Positions 6,517 through 14,424 of a stretch of DNA of 17,155 nt are shown here, piece by piece. Position 1 is the stretch's first letter. Every line of letters begins with the position of its first letter. A model generated the notes under the pieces. That model saw only the letters and a program-made list of their open reading frames with translations, ran no database searches and was not told the DNA's origin. Origin of the DNA: Bacteroidales bacterium (GTDB lineage: Bacteria > Bacteroidota > Bacteroidia > Bacteroidales > FEN-979); contig JAFGNY010000324.1 of NCBI GenBank assembly GCA_016926765.1, positions 1 to 17,155 of the forward strand, given 5' to 3'. Position numbers and translations under genes: made by a program.

Positions 6517-7470
6517 TTATTTTTTTATTTCCACAATTCTGATGGGTTGGGTCGCCGGAACGAGTCCTGAATGCAAAATGATGAGCTGTCCTTTGTCGCT
6601 GGCGACAAATGCTGAAAGCCCGAAAGCCAGACCGCTATAAGTTTGCCTGTTGATGCAATATACTTCGCGAAGAAAGGGATAGAGCCCCTGGGCAATATAA
6701 GCCTGGTAAGGTTTGTAATAATTAGCACCGGGGTCATTGTCTCCCGGAGAACTGATACCGACAACACTGATCCGGCTCAGAAAGTCGTTGGATACAGAAT
6801 CCCGTTTGTCACTAATCCAATTGACGCTTAGGACTCCTAAAGCACTTCTGTTATTCTCAACGTAACTGATCACTTCACTGTTTGAATGGACAGCATAACA
6901 ACAGGCCGGAAGGGAGTCAAGGCCAAATTTCTCTTTGAAGTACCTGGGGTTGCCCGATTGGTAATGGTCGAAAACCACACGGATCTCTCCAAGTTGTGTA
7001 GAGGGGTTGATTTCACTCCATTTCGTGATCTTTCCCGAAAAAATCTCGTTGATCCTGTCATAGGGAATCTTTACATCAGGATTGTCATTGTTTACAATCA
7101 GGGCGACAGCATCATAGGCCAGAAGCGTTGTTTTCGGAACAATCTGCTGCGAAGTAAGGATTTCATTTTCCTGGTCAGTCAGCTTCCGGTTAACAAAGAT
7201 CAGGGGGACACTGTCATTCATGAAATACTCAAATACTTCCCCCTCCGTACTGTACACCGTATCGATCCTTGAATACTTATAGATGGATTCAAACGTGTAG
7301 ATTTCTGTGTCCATTAATAACCTGTAGGAATCGTCGACGGCAACTTTAATGGCTCCACGGGTAGGAGTGTCCAACTGTTTAAGGGGATCTCCTCCGCAAC
7401 CAATCAGGGAAAAAACGAAAACAGCTCCTGCGATGAAGACTGCGTTCAGTTTGATTGTATTCTTAATCAT
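6517..7470 (-). CDS. PstS-like substrate-binding lipoprotein of the TonB cluster (317 aa)
   Basis: A periplasmic binding-protein fold of the PstS-like group, membrane anchored. With the start at 7470 it has a short signal peptide and a lipobox ending SLIGC (Cys25). An ATG at 7491 would add 7 residues. The PstS-like region has LLAYDAVALIVNNDNPDV (the strand before the hinge), then YDRINEIFSGKITKWSEI, matching the FxGKITxW motif of the family. However, the serine/glycine phosphate-binding loops of true PstS are not obvious: the N-terminal loop reads VDDSYRLL and the later one VVFDHYQSGNPRYF. The ligand may therefore not be phosphate. No pstC, pstA or pstB genes are near; the neighbours are a TPR protein and ExbB-ExbD-TonB. 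It is the first gene after a consensus promoter. Family likely, ligand unknown. Confidence 0.82.
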   Translation of the reverse strand: MIKNTIKLNAVFIAGAVFVFSLIGCGGDPLKQLDTPTRGAIKVAVDDSYRLLMDTEIYTFESIYKYSRIDTVYSTEGEVFEYFMNDSVPLIFVNRKLTDQENEILTSQQIVPKTTLLAYDAVALIVNNDNPDVKIPYDRINEIFSGKITKWSEINPSTQLGEIRVVFDHYQSGNPRYFKEKFGLDSLPACCYAVHSNSEVISYVENNRSALGVLSVNWISDKRDSVSNDFLSRISVVGISSPGDNDPGANYYKPYQAYIAQGLYPFLREVYCINRQTYSGLAFGLSAFVASDKGQLIILHSGLVPATQPIRIVEIKK

Positions 7471-7514
7471 TGAAGTGAAAGGATTTAACACACGGTCGTT
7501 TTGCTCAAGGAAGA

Positions 7515-7547
7515 CAAAGGTACAATATTCTTCTTTGAACAGCCAAA
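7515..7547 (-). promoter_or_regulatory. Consensus Bacteroidota promoter of the TonB cluster
   Basis: On the minus strand TTTG (7547-7544) is followed after 21 nt by TACCTTTG (7522-7515), a full match to the TTTG / TAnnTTTG pattern of Bacteroidota primary-sigma promoters. Transcription should start around 7508, giving a leader of about 38 nt to the lipoprotein ATG at 7470. It lies in the 110-bp gap after the end of the complex I gene cluster, where it separates the two transcription units. Confidence 0.75.
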
Positions 7548-7580
7548 TTTCAATTGCGAATATACTGAAAATGACTGCGA

Positions 7581-7784
7581 TTATTCATCTTCGTTTTTCC
7601 TTTTACTGAGCTTGGTTAAAATCCGAAGGATCCGAAAAGCACCATAGAGGTATAAAAATACAGCAAAAATGACTCGTATCTCAATGTTGATATGAGAAAA
7701 CGAGGGACTTACAAGTAAAAAGGTGGCAAGAACAAAGAATCCCAATACGATCAGTACGGAGAAATAGAGGTTGAATTTTTCCAT
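7581..7784 (-). CDS. Small two-helix membrane protein (67 aa), unknown function
   Basis: Two hydrophobic helices are visible: about residues 7-26 (YFSVLIVLGFFVLATFLLV) and about 37-57 (VIFAVFLYLYGAFRILRIL). A basic tail, LTKLSKRKNEDE, probably lies in the cytoplasm. I do not recognise a named family. It starts 6 bp after the stop of the 108-aa gene, which in turn follows nuoN, so all three are probably on one mRNA. A role linked to complex I assembly or to the membrane is possible only by position. It is the last gene before the TonB-cluster promoter; no strong terminator hairpin was seen after it. Confidence 0.7.
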   Translation of the reverse strand: MEKFNLYFSVLIVLGFFVLATFLLVSPSFSHINIEIRVIFAVFLYLYGAFRILRILTKLSKRKNEDE

Positions 7785-7790
7785 GACCCA

Positions 7791-8117
7791 TTAACGCCTT
7801 ACCTGCCAGTATGGTATCTCGGTGTCCGATTTTTTTTGCTCCCAATAGGTTGCGGTTACCACTTCTCCATCTTTCCGGAAAAGTTTTTGTTCATACACCA
7901 CGATCGTAGGGTTGAACAGGATATCCTTAACTCCGAGGAGAAACGTTTCGAGTAGATTTCCATCTTGATCCTTCTCCTGTTCCGTTTTTACTTCCAGTCC
8001 GTTGTAGGAGAGGAGATCTGACAAAAAGTCCAGCCGTTCTTTACCAATCCCGCTTTCAACGATTGTACACCTGACTCCATCGATCTCTGCAACGTTATGT
8101 TTTCCTCTTAATGCCAT
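7791..8117 (-). CDS. Hypothetical soluble protein downstream of nuoN (108 aa)
   Basis: No signal peptide or membrane helix. The composition is mixed alpha/beta and charged. It begins MALRGKHNVAEIDGVRCTIVE, has a central LDFLSDLLSYNGLEVKTEQE, then FLLGVKDILFNPTIVVYEQKL, and ends with PYWQVRR. No cysteine cluster or nucleotide-binding motif is seen; the one cysteine is Cys17. It lies 23 bp after nuoN and 6 bp before the 67-aa membrane protein gene, so it is very probably co-transcribed with complex I. I do not recognise its family. The coding call rests on the tight spacing, strand agreement and normal amino-acid composition. Confidence 0.72.
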   Translation of the reverse strand: MALRGKHNVAEIDGVRCTIVESGIGKERLDFLSDLLSYNGLEVKTEQEKDQDGNLLETFLLGVKDILFNPTIVVYEQKLFRKDGEVVTATYWEQKKSDTEIPYWQVRR

Positions 8118-8140
8118 TGTTTGACGGTATTAAACGACAT

Positions 8141-9556
8141 CTAGTAGATGCCGAAGGTGAACTGATTGATAAATTCATAAATGGGGCTGTAGAGGCCAAT
8201 GATGACCAGTCCTGCAACACAAAGGGCCAATCCAAGGCGGGAGTAGCCGTCACTTTTGAAATAAGCAATTGGCTGGTCGCTCCGGTTCAGGAACATGGCT
8301 TTTACCACCAGGAGATAATAATAGAGGGAGATGATCGTGTTTAAAACGGCGATAAATACCAAGATATAAAGCCCTTGATTTGCAGCGGCGGCAAACAGGA
8401 AGAATTTTCCAAAGAATCCGGCCAGCGGAGGGATCCCGGCAAGTGAAAAGAGAGCCAGCATCATGGTCAGGCTGAGTTTGGGATTGGTACGGTACAAACC
8501 GTCATAATCATCGATGGTCTCTTTCCCGGTGCGGTTTGAAATTACTGAAACCACGCCAAACGCTCCAAGGTTGGAAAAGATATAGACCAGGATAAAATAG
8601 ATTACGGTGGTCATCCCAAGCTGGCTCAGCCCGATAATCCCGAGGAAGATGAAGCCCGCCTGTGAAATGGACGAGAAGGCCAGGAAGCGTTTGAGATTTC
8701 TTTGGCGCATCGCAAAAAGATTTCCGATGGTCATCGTGAGGATCGAGGTAATATAGATTACATCTTTCCACATCATCGTGATCCGTGAAAACACCGTATA
8801 TAACAATATGGTGAAGATCATGACTGCTGCCCCTTTGGAGATCACCGAAAGGTAGGAGGTGATATTAATGGGTGCTCCTTCATATACGTCAGCTGTCCAT
8901 AAATGGAAAGGAACGATGGAGATCTTGAAAGCCATCCCGGCAAAGAAAAAGATGAATGCCAGGATTTGAAGGGGTGCTCCGTTGATCCCGTTCAGCACTT
9001 CGTCAAAGTAGAGTGTCCCTGCTGTCCCGTAGATCATCGAAAGACCGTAAAGCAGGATGCCGGAAGAGAGCGCAGAGATGAAGATCAGCTTCACCCCGGC
9101 TTCAGCTGATTTCTCCTTAAACCGCTCAAATGCCGCCAGTGCAGCCAGGGGAATCGTGGCCAGTTCTAACCCGATATAGAACATGAGGAAATCGCCGGAG
9201 GAGAGCATATATTCCATCCCGATCAGGGTCGTGATCAGCAAAAGGAAATATTCACTGATTTTTTCACGGTTCTCCTCCTTTTTCAACCAATCCACCGACT
9301 GAAGAAAAACAATGAACACGCCGATAGTCAGGATGTTTTTCATCAGGAGGGTCAGGGGTGTGGTGGTGTACATTCCGCCAAAAAGGATTCCGGTCGGCCC
9401 GGGAATAAACCCAAGGATCATCACAACACCAAAAAGGATGAGGGCTGGCAGAATGATCTTCTGCTTCCGGTCAGCTGGCAGGAATAGTTCAACCAACAAT
9501 AGAATCACCGTGATCATCACCAGCAGTAATTCATGTCTCATGATCAGCATCAGCAT
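8141..9556 (-). CDS. nuoN: NADH-quinone oxidoreductase subunit N (471 aa)
   Basis: An antiporter-like membrane subunit of complex I that carries one proton path. The protein is almost entirely hydrophobic, with about 14 helices. Key residues are present: the TM5 glutamate E131 (YIGLELATIPL), the TM7 lysine K211 (GMAFKISIVPFHLWTADVYEGAP) and the TM12 lysine K384 (GFFGKFFLF). The FHLWTADVYEGAP motif is specific to NuoN. Three in-frame starts exist (9556, 9550 and 9541); the last, MRHELLL, would remove five residues and cannot be excluded. It lies 43 bp after nuoM. It is the last nuo subunit gene, as is usual, but here two small genes follow within 30 bp. Confidence 0.95.
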   Translation of the reverse strand: MLMLIMRHELLLVMITVILLLVELFLPADRKQKIILPALILFGVVMILGFIPGPTGILFGGMYTTTPLTLLMKNILTIGVFIVFLQSVDWLKKEENREKISEYFLLLITTLIGMEYMLSSGDFLMFYIGLELATIPLAALAAFERFKEKSAEAGVKLIFISALSSGILLYGLSMIYGTAGTLYFDEVLNGINGAPLQILAFIFFFAGMAFKISIVPFHLWTADVYEGAPINITSYLSVISKGAAVMIFTILLYTVFSRITMMWKDVIYITSILTMTIGNLFAMRQRNLKRFLAFSSISQAGFIFLGIIGLSQLGMTTVIYFILVYIFSNLGAFGVVSVISNRTGKETIDDYDGLYRTNPKLSLTMMLALFSLAGIPPLAGFFGKFFLFAAAANQGLYILVFIAVLNTIISLYYYLLVVKAMFLNRSDQPIAYFKSDGYSRLGLALCVAGLVIIGLYSPIYEFINQFTFGIY

Positions 9557-9599
9557 GTCGTCTGAATTTTATGTCGTCTTATACTCTAATTATCATTCG

Positions 9600-11102
9600 T
9601 TAATTCATCGCCAGGAAGAGCTTCTGCATGATAGGTCCCAGCCCTCCTGTTATCATTGTCGACAACCACAATGGGGCAATCCCGATGGCCGTAATCCCGA
9701 AGATCAGGGTTCCGGTGCTCAGTCGCTCATACCATTTGGCATCTGTGATCAATTCATATTCCGGATTCCTGATCTTCTCAAAGAGCATCATGCCAACAAC
9801 TCTCAGGATGTAGACTGCTGTGGCAACGATGGATGAGGCAGCAATGATGGTAGCTACCCGGTGGAACGTATCGGAATACTGAAACGAGCCGACGAAAATA
9901 GTCATCTCGGCAACGAAGCCGCTAAACCCTGGAAGTCCCAGAGAAGCCAAACCCGCAATTACGTATGCCACCGCAAGGAAGGGCATCACCTTCATCAACC
10001 CGCTCATCTCGTTGATATACCGTGTATGGGTCCGTCCGTAGATCATGCCGATCAGGGCAAAGAAGAGGGCTGTCATAATCCCGTGGGAGATCATCTGCAT
10101 GATGGCGCCGTTCATTGCCGTTTCGTTGAACATCAGGATAGCAAAAAGAACCAATGCACAATGGCTCACTGAGGAGTAGGCGTTGATGTATTTCAGGTCT
10201 TTTTGCCAGATCGCTCCCAGGGCGCCATAAATGACCCCGATAGTAGCGAGGATGATAAAAATCCAAGCCAGCTCATGGGCGGCCTGCGGGAGCAGGAACA
10301 CCGCCACCCGGTAACAACCGTATCCTCCAAGCTTCATCAGTACGCCGGCATGGAGCATAGACACGGCGGTAGGCGCTGAAGCGTGACCGTCGGGCGACCA
10401 TGTATGAAACGGGAAAAGGGCTCCAAGCACCCCGAAACCTATAAAGAGAAAAGGGAAGAAGAAGAGCTGGGTATTCAGGGGAATCTGAACCCTGGCAATC
10501 TCGATCAGGTTAAATGTTAACGGACCTCCGGTGGGATTGGAGTTAAAGTAGAGCCCAAGTAACCCTACCAGGATCAGTGCCGAGCCACCCATCAGCATCA
10601 GGGTGAGCTTCATCGCGCTGTATTGCCTTGGTCCGCTTCCCCAGATTCCGATCAGCAAATACATCGGGATGACAGCGATCTCGTAAAAAAGAAACATCGT
10701 GAAAAGATCGAGGGAGATGAAAAAACCAAAAACTCCGCTGGACAAAAGGATGAGAGAGGTGAAAAATTCCCGTGGCAGGTCATCCACATCCCAGGAGGCG
10801 AAAATACCGGCAAAGATGACAATGGAAGTCAGTCCGATCATGGCAACGGAAACCCCGTCGACACCGATGTAAAAATGGATATTGAGGGTTTCATACCATA
10901 CATAATTACTTGCAAAGAGAATCTCCGCAGTATTTCCGGCATTTCGCTCCGCTAAAAACCAGAGAATGATGATGGCTGAAACGATCAGCTGGAAAGTCAT
11001 TCCGATGGCAGATATGACCCGGACATGCTTGTCTTCCCTGGCGAAAAGAATGCCGGTAATCGTCAGGATCGGAATAATGATCAATAGCAGTAATATATTC
11101 AT
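9600..11102 (-). CDS. nuoM: NADH-quinone oxidoreductase subunit M (500 aa)
   Basis: An antiporter-like membrane subunit of complex I. Seen: TM5 glutamate E141 (LFYEIAVIPMYLLIG), the motif FPFHTWSPDGHASAPTAVSM, TM8 lysine K257 (HAGVLMKLGGYG), DLKYINAYSSVSHCA, and TM12 glutamate E399 (GFSGFVAEMTIF). Length is normal for the family. Odd point: in the helix before FPFHTW, common NuoM proteins have a lysine six residues ahead of the PFH proline, as in the family pattern xKxPxFPFHTW. Here the segment reads GFGVLGALFPFHTW, with leucine 226 at that place. The reading frame is intact, so this is not a frameshift. It lies 14 bp after nuoL and 43 bp before nuoN. Subunit identity is firm. Confidence 0.95.
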   Translation of the reverse strand: MNILLLLIIIPILTITGILFAREDKHVRVISAIGMTFQLIVSAIIILWFLAERNAGNTAEILFASNYVWYETLNIHFYIGVDGVSVAMIGLTSIVIFAGIFASWDVDDLPREFFTSLILLSSGVFGFFISLDLFTMFLFYEIAVIPMYLLIGIWGSGPRQYSAMKLTLMLMGGSALILVGLLGLYFNSNPTGGPLTFNLIEIARVQIPLNTQLFFFPFLFIGFGVLGALFPFHTWSPDGHASAPTAVSMLHAGVLMKLGGYGCYRVAVFLLPQAAHELAWIFIILATIGVIYGALGAIWQKDLKYINAYSSVSHCALVLFAILMFNETAMNGAIMQMISHGIMTALFFALIGMIYGRTHTRYINEMSGLMKVMPFLAVAYVIAGLASLGLPGFSGFVAEMTIFVGSFQYSDTFHRVATIIAASSIVATAVYILRVVGMMLFEKIRNPEYELITDAKWYERLSTGTLIFGITAIGIAPLWLSTMITGGLGPIMQKLFLAMN

Positions 11103-11116
11103 TCGTCAGCTGTTTA

Positions 11117-13033
11117 TTAGGTCCATAAATAGATGAATACCAAAGCAAGCAATATTGCGCCGGAAACAAAAACCAAGGCATACTGTTGCAGTTGGCCCGA
11201 CTGGAATCCTTTGATTTTGTCAGATGCCTGATTTGTCACATACGAGATACCGTTCATAGATCCGTCAACGATATGGCGGTCAAACCACGCGATTGGTCTG
11301 GAGATATGATTGAAAATGATCCTATGGGTAATATAAAGGTAAAGCTCATCGATATAGAACTTATGGTATGCAGCCGTATAAAAACCACGGAGTGCATGCG
11401 CAATTTTCTTGGGTATTTCCGTAGGCTTCAGATACATCACATAGGCTACCCCAATGCCCACCAGCGCGATCACAATGGATGGAATGGCAATGATCCACTC
11501 GGTTTCCAATTCGAGGATTTGCCGGTCGGAAGTCACCAGATGTGAAAAGGGAATGAACCCTGCAAAGATCGCTCCCAGCGCAAGAAACATCAACGGGATG
11601 GTCATGGAGAGAGGTGCCTCATGCGGTGGATGATGGTAATCCTGTTTCTTTCCCCAGAAGATGCCGAAATAGAGCCGGAACATATAGAAGGCAGTCAGGC
11701 CGGCAACGATATACTCAATGGCAAAGAGGGCAGTATCATGATGATAGGCTGCCACCAGGATCTCATCCTTACTGAAGAAACCGGCAAACGGAGGGATACC
11801 GGCAATGGCGAGACAGGCTGCGAGGAAGGTAAGGTGGGTGATGGGAAGATACTTCCGGAGTCCTCCCATGTCATACATATAGTTGCTGTGTACCGCATGA
11901 ATAATGGCGCCGGCACAGAGGAAGAGCAGGGCCTTGAAAAAGGCATGGGTAAAGAGGTGGAACATGGAAGCCATGTATCCGAGGCCTTCATGGCCTCCCA
12001 AACCGGAAACCCCCAGGGCACACATCATATATCCGATCTGAGACATGGTGGAATAGGCAAGCACCCGTTTAATATCGTATTGCGTACAGGCGATCACCGC
12101 CGCAAAAAGCGATGAAAATGCGCCTACCCATGCCACCACCTGCAGCGCAATAGGCACCGTGACATAGATTGGGAACAGCCTGGCAACAAGGTAGACTCCG
12201 GCAACAACCATGGTAGCAGCATGGATCAGCGCTGAAACGGGAGTAGGACCCTCCATGGCATCCGGCAACCAGATGTGCAGCGGAAACATCGCTGATTTAC
12301 CTGCACCGCCCATGAAAATCAGGATCATCGCCCAGGTGAGCACCGACATCCCTAAAAAGGTGGCCGCGGGCGGAGTAGCGATTGCTGGTCCGGTAGGGCT
12401 GGTTAAGGTAAGAAAATCAAATGTCTGCGTAAAATAAGACAGCAACAGGATCCCGATGAGAAAACCCAGGTCGGCAAACCGGGTTACGATAAAGGCTTTT
12501 TTGGCAGCCGCCACCGCCGAGGGTTTTTCATAATAGAATCCGATCAGCAGGTAAGATGAAACACCCACCAGCTCCCAGAAAATATACATCTGGAAAATGT
12601 TTGTGGCAACTACCAGGCCCAGCATGGCAAATGTAAACAGGGAGAGGAAGGAATAGAACCGCATGAAACCTTTCTGGCCTTTCAGATACCCGGTGGAATA
12701 GATATGTGCCATCAGAGATACGGTGGTGACAACAATCAGCATCATCACCGAGATCGGGTCAATCAGCACCCCCAGGTCAATATACAGGGTGTCCGTAAAT
12801 CGTAACCACAGGGTATGATATCCTATGATCTGCTCATAAACTCCGTCGACCTTCCCCACATCAAAGAAATATTTGTATGCGGTAAATAGAGAGAGGATCC
12901 ATGAAGTCAGAAGACCAGCACATCCGACGATTCCGGAAACGATCGGCTTGAATTTATTCCCCCAGAATCCGATCAGTACAAAGAGGAAGAACGGTATCAG
13001 CAGGATCCAGATGGTGTACGAAAAATCAAACAT
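11117..13033 (-). CDS. nuoL: NADH-quinone oxidoreductase subunit L (638 aa)
   Basis: The largest antiporter-like subunit of complex I, at the far end of the membrane arm, with a long lateral helix at its C-terminus. The residues of the proton path are all present: E154 on TM5 (IFWELVGVSSYLLIGF), K246 on TM7 (GGAGKSAMFPLHIWLPDAMEGPTPVSALIHAATM), K367 on TM11 (THAFFKALLFLCAG) and the K422-D423 pair on TM12 (GFFSKDEIL). The C-terminal part after about residue 500 has the expected amphipathic stretch and a last helix (YALVFVSGAILLALVFIYLW). Length is normal. It starts 62 bp after nuoK; that gap holds a GC-rich palindrome. It ends 14 bp before nuoM. Confidence 0.96.
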   Translation of the reverse strand: MFDFSYTIWILLIPFFLFVLIGFWGNKFKPIVSGIVGCAGLLTSWILSLFTAYKYFFDVGKVDGVYEQIIGYHTLWLRFTDTLYIDLGVLIDPISVMMLIVVTTVSLMAHIYSTGYLKGQKGFMRFYSFLSLFTFAMLGLVVATNIFQMYIFWELVGVSSYLLIGFYYEKPSAVAAAKKAFIVTRFADLGFLIGILLLSYFTQTFDFLTLTSPTGPAIATPPAATFLGMSVLTWAMILIFMGGAGKSAMFPLHIWLPDAMEGPTPVSALIHAATMVVAGVYLVARLFPIYVTVPIALQVVAWVGAFSSLFAAVIACTQYDIKRVLAYSTMSQIGYMMCALGVSGLGGHEGLGYMASMFHLFTHAFFKALLFLCAGAIIHAVHSNYMYDMGGLRKYLPITHLTFLAACLAIAGIPPFAGFFSKDEILVAAYHHDTALFAIEYIVAGLTAFYMFRLYFGIFWGKKQDYHHPPHEAPLSMTIPLMFLALGAIFAGFIPFSHLVTSDRQILELETEWIIAIPSIVIALVGIGVAYVMYLKPTEIPKKIAHALRGFYTAAYHKFYIDELYLYITHRIIFNHISRPIAWFDRHIVDGSMNGISYVTNQASDKIKGFQSGQLQQYALVFVSGAILLALVFIYLWT

Positions 13034-13048
13034 AGGTTTTTGGTTATG

Positions 13049-13093
13049 ACCCTTCCCGTTCCCTCCCCTTGAAGGGGAGGGCCAGGGTGGGGT
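13049..13093. repeat. GC-rich imperfect palindrome between nuoK and nuoL
   Basis: The core is a perfect 10-bp inverted repeat, CCCTCCCCTT (13061-13070) and AAGGGGAGGG (13072-13081), around a single G. The arms can be extended to 22 bp each with 17 of 22 pairs. It fills most of the 62-bp nuoK-nuoL gap and ends 15 bp before the nuoL ATG on the transcribed strand. From memory, similar CCCTCCCCTT / AAGGGGAGGG elements recur between genes in Bacteroidota, so an interspersed palindromic repeat is likely. There is no T tract, so a classic terminator is unlikely. Confidence 0.7.
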
Positions 13094-13095
13094 AA

Positions 13096-13413
13096 TTAGT
13101 ATTTCATTTCATTCATTTTCTCCACGTCAATGTTGACAATACGTCGGTAGATGTTGATGATGATGGCAATGGCCACGGAAGCTTCTGCTGCAGCCACAGC
13201 GATAATGAAAACAGTGAAAAACATCCCCTCCATGTGTTCGGGGTAGAGGATTTTGTTGAACGCCACAAAGTTGATACAGACAGAATTGAGGATCAGCTCT
13301 GTCGACATCAGGATGGTGATCAGGTTTTTTCTCACCAGAAATCCATATACGCCTATAAAAAACATGATCGTACTCAGGATTAAAAACCAGGATAATGGGA
13401 CACCTTCAAACAT
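13096..13413 (-). CDS. nuoK: NADH-quinone oxidoreductase subunit K (105 aa)
   Basis: A small three-helix complex I subunit that holds two buried glutamates needed for proton pumping. Both are present: E39 (ILMSTELILNSVCINF) and E77 (IIAVAAAEASVAIAI). The C-terminus (INIYRRIVNIDVEKMNEMKY) matches the family, including the final basic and acidic stretch. Length is normal at about 100 residues. It lies 18 bp after nuoJ and 62 bp before nuoL. Confidence 0.95.
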   Translation of the reverse strand: MFEGVPLSWFLILSTIMFFIGVYGFLVRKNLITILMSTELILNSVCINFVAFNKILYPEHMEGMFFTVFIIAVAAAEASVAIAIIINIYRRIVNIDVEKMNEMKY

Positions 13414-13431
13414 AGTCTCGTTTTTTAACTG

Positions 13432-13941
13432 TTAATCTTTACGTTTCTTTGCCAGAACAATCGCCCCGATCATCGCGGCAAGCAACAGGATACTGATCAC
13501 CTCAAAGGGGAGTGCATATCCATATTTTCCATAGTTGATCAGGCTGTTTCCAACCTGGGTGACATCAACCAGTTCAGTACTTCCGACAGATCCGGGGAAA
13601 TTATACTGCAGGATGACGACGATGGCGAGTGCAGCACCAACCAGCGCTACCAGAGCCGCGGGCCACTTTTTCATCAAACTTGCCGATGGTAACTTTTCAG
13701 CTATATGGCTTGTCAGCAGGATCGAAAAGATGATCAGCACGACAATACCACCTGCATAGACAATCAGCTGTATGGCGGCCAGAAAATTGTATTTCAGCAG
13801 GAAGTAGAGGCCGGCAGTAGAAGCCAGTACAAACAGCAGGAATGTTGCTGCCCGCAGGATCCGCCTGCTGGTCACAGTGAGAATGGAGAAGATCACAATG
13901 ACCGCCGAAAAGAGAAGAAACATGAATTGATTGCTCGTCAT
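13432..13941 (-). CDS. nuoJ: NADH-quinone oxidoreductase subunit J (169 aa)
   Basis: A five-helix membrane subunit of complex I next to NuoK. The conserved TM3 region is clear: YNFLAAIQLIVYAGGIVVLIIFSILL (about residues 50-75), which in complex I undergoes the helix turn linked to coupling. The C-terminal helix is preceded by the family's GYALPFEVISILLLAAMIGAIVLAKK, which matches NuoJ well. The start ATG shares a base with the nuoI stop in a TAATG junction (13939-13943), so translation is probably coupled. nuoK follows after 18 bp. Confidence 0.95.
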   Translation of the reverse strand: MTSNQFMFLLFSAVIVIFSILTVTSRRILRAATFLLFVLASTAGLYFLLKYNFLAAIQLIVYAGGIVVLIIFSILLTSHIAEKLPSASLMKKWPAALVALVGAALAIVVILQYNFPGSVGSTELVDVTQVGNSLINYGKYGYALPFEVISILLLAAMIGAIVLAKKRKD

Positions 13942-14420
13942 TATTCTATGTCTTTAATAATGGATGATCCGGGTTTGTTCAAAATTTTTGTCAGTTTGGA
14001 GCGGTCGAATACCGCATGCTCAAAGGTTTGGTCCCATGCCAGAGCGTTGGAGGGGCAAGTCTTGACGCAGAGGCCGCAAAAGGTGCACATCGACAGGTGG
14101 TAGATATGCTTGTCGATGATTCGTTTCTTTTTCCCGTCGGGCAATTCGATGCGATCGGAGATGACTTCAATCGAACCGTTGGGACAATTGGTTTCACAGA
14201 TCCCGCAGCCGGTACAACGATGCTGGTTGTTCTGGTCATGAGGCATGATCAGATCTCCTTTGAAACGGTCAAACATTTTCAGTTTCTTGCGGTTCTCAGG
14301 ATATTGCTGAGTGACGATTTGCCCGGGACTGAAAAAGTATCTTCCGGTCACCGACATGCCGATGAGCAGGGATTTTAATCCCCGGAAGATTTCTGCAAAG
14401 TATGTATAGAAACTGTTCAT
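13941..14420 (-). CDS. nuoI: NADH-quinone oxidoreductase subunit I, 2x[4Fe-4S] (159 aa)
   Basis: A peripheral-arm ferredoxin-like subunit that passes electrons towards the cluster in NuoB and the quinone. Two complete 4Fe-4S motifs are present: C69-C72-C75-C79 (CTGCGICETNCPNG) and C112-C115-C118-C122 (CTFCGLCVKTCPSNAL). The N-terminal amphipathic part (EIFRGLKSLLIGMSVTGRYFF) is the usual membrane-contact segment, followed by the YPE(N)R motif. Spacing is tight: 4 bp after nuoH, and the stop overlaps the nuoJ start. NuoEFG are missing from this operon, so in this enzyme NuoI is probably close to the site where the electron donor delivers electrons. Confidence 0.96.
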   Translation of the reverse strand: MNSFYTYFAEIFRGLKSLLIGMSVTGRYFFSPGQIVTQQYPENRKKLKMFDRFKGDLIMPHDQNNQHRCTGCGICETNCPNGSIEVISDRIELPDGKKKRIIDKHIYHLSMCTFCGLCVKTCPSNALAWDQTFEHAVFDRSKLTKILNKPGSSIIKDIE

Positions 14421-14424
14421 AATC

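Noticed and set aside
6517..7470. True pstS of a phosphate ABC transporter
   Set aside because: No pstCAB or phoU nearby, the phosphate-binding loops are not recognisable, and the neighbours are TonB-system genes. Only the fold family is claimed.
9312..9836. Plus-strand 174-codon open frame across the nuoN-nuoM junction
   Set aside because: It runs antisense to two well-supported nuo genes and shows no recognisable domain.
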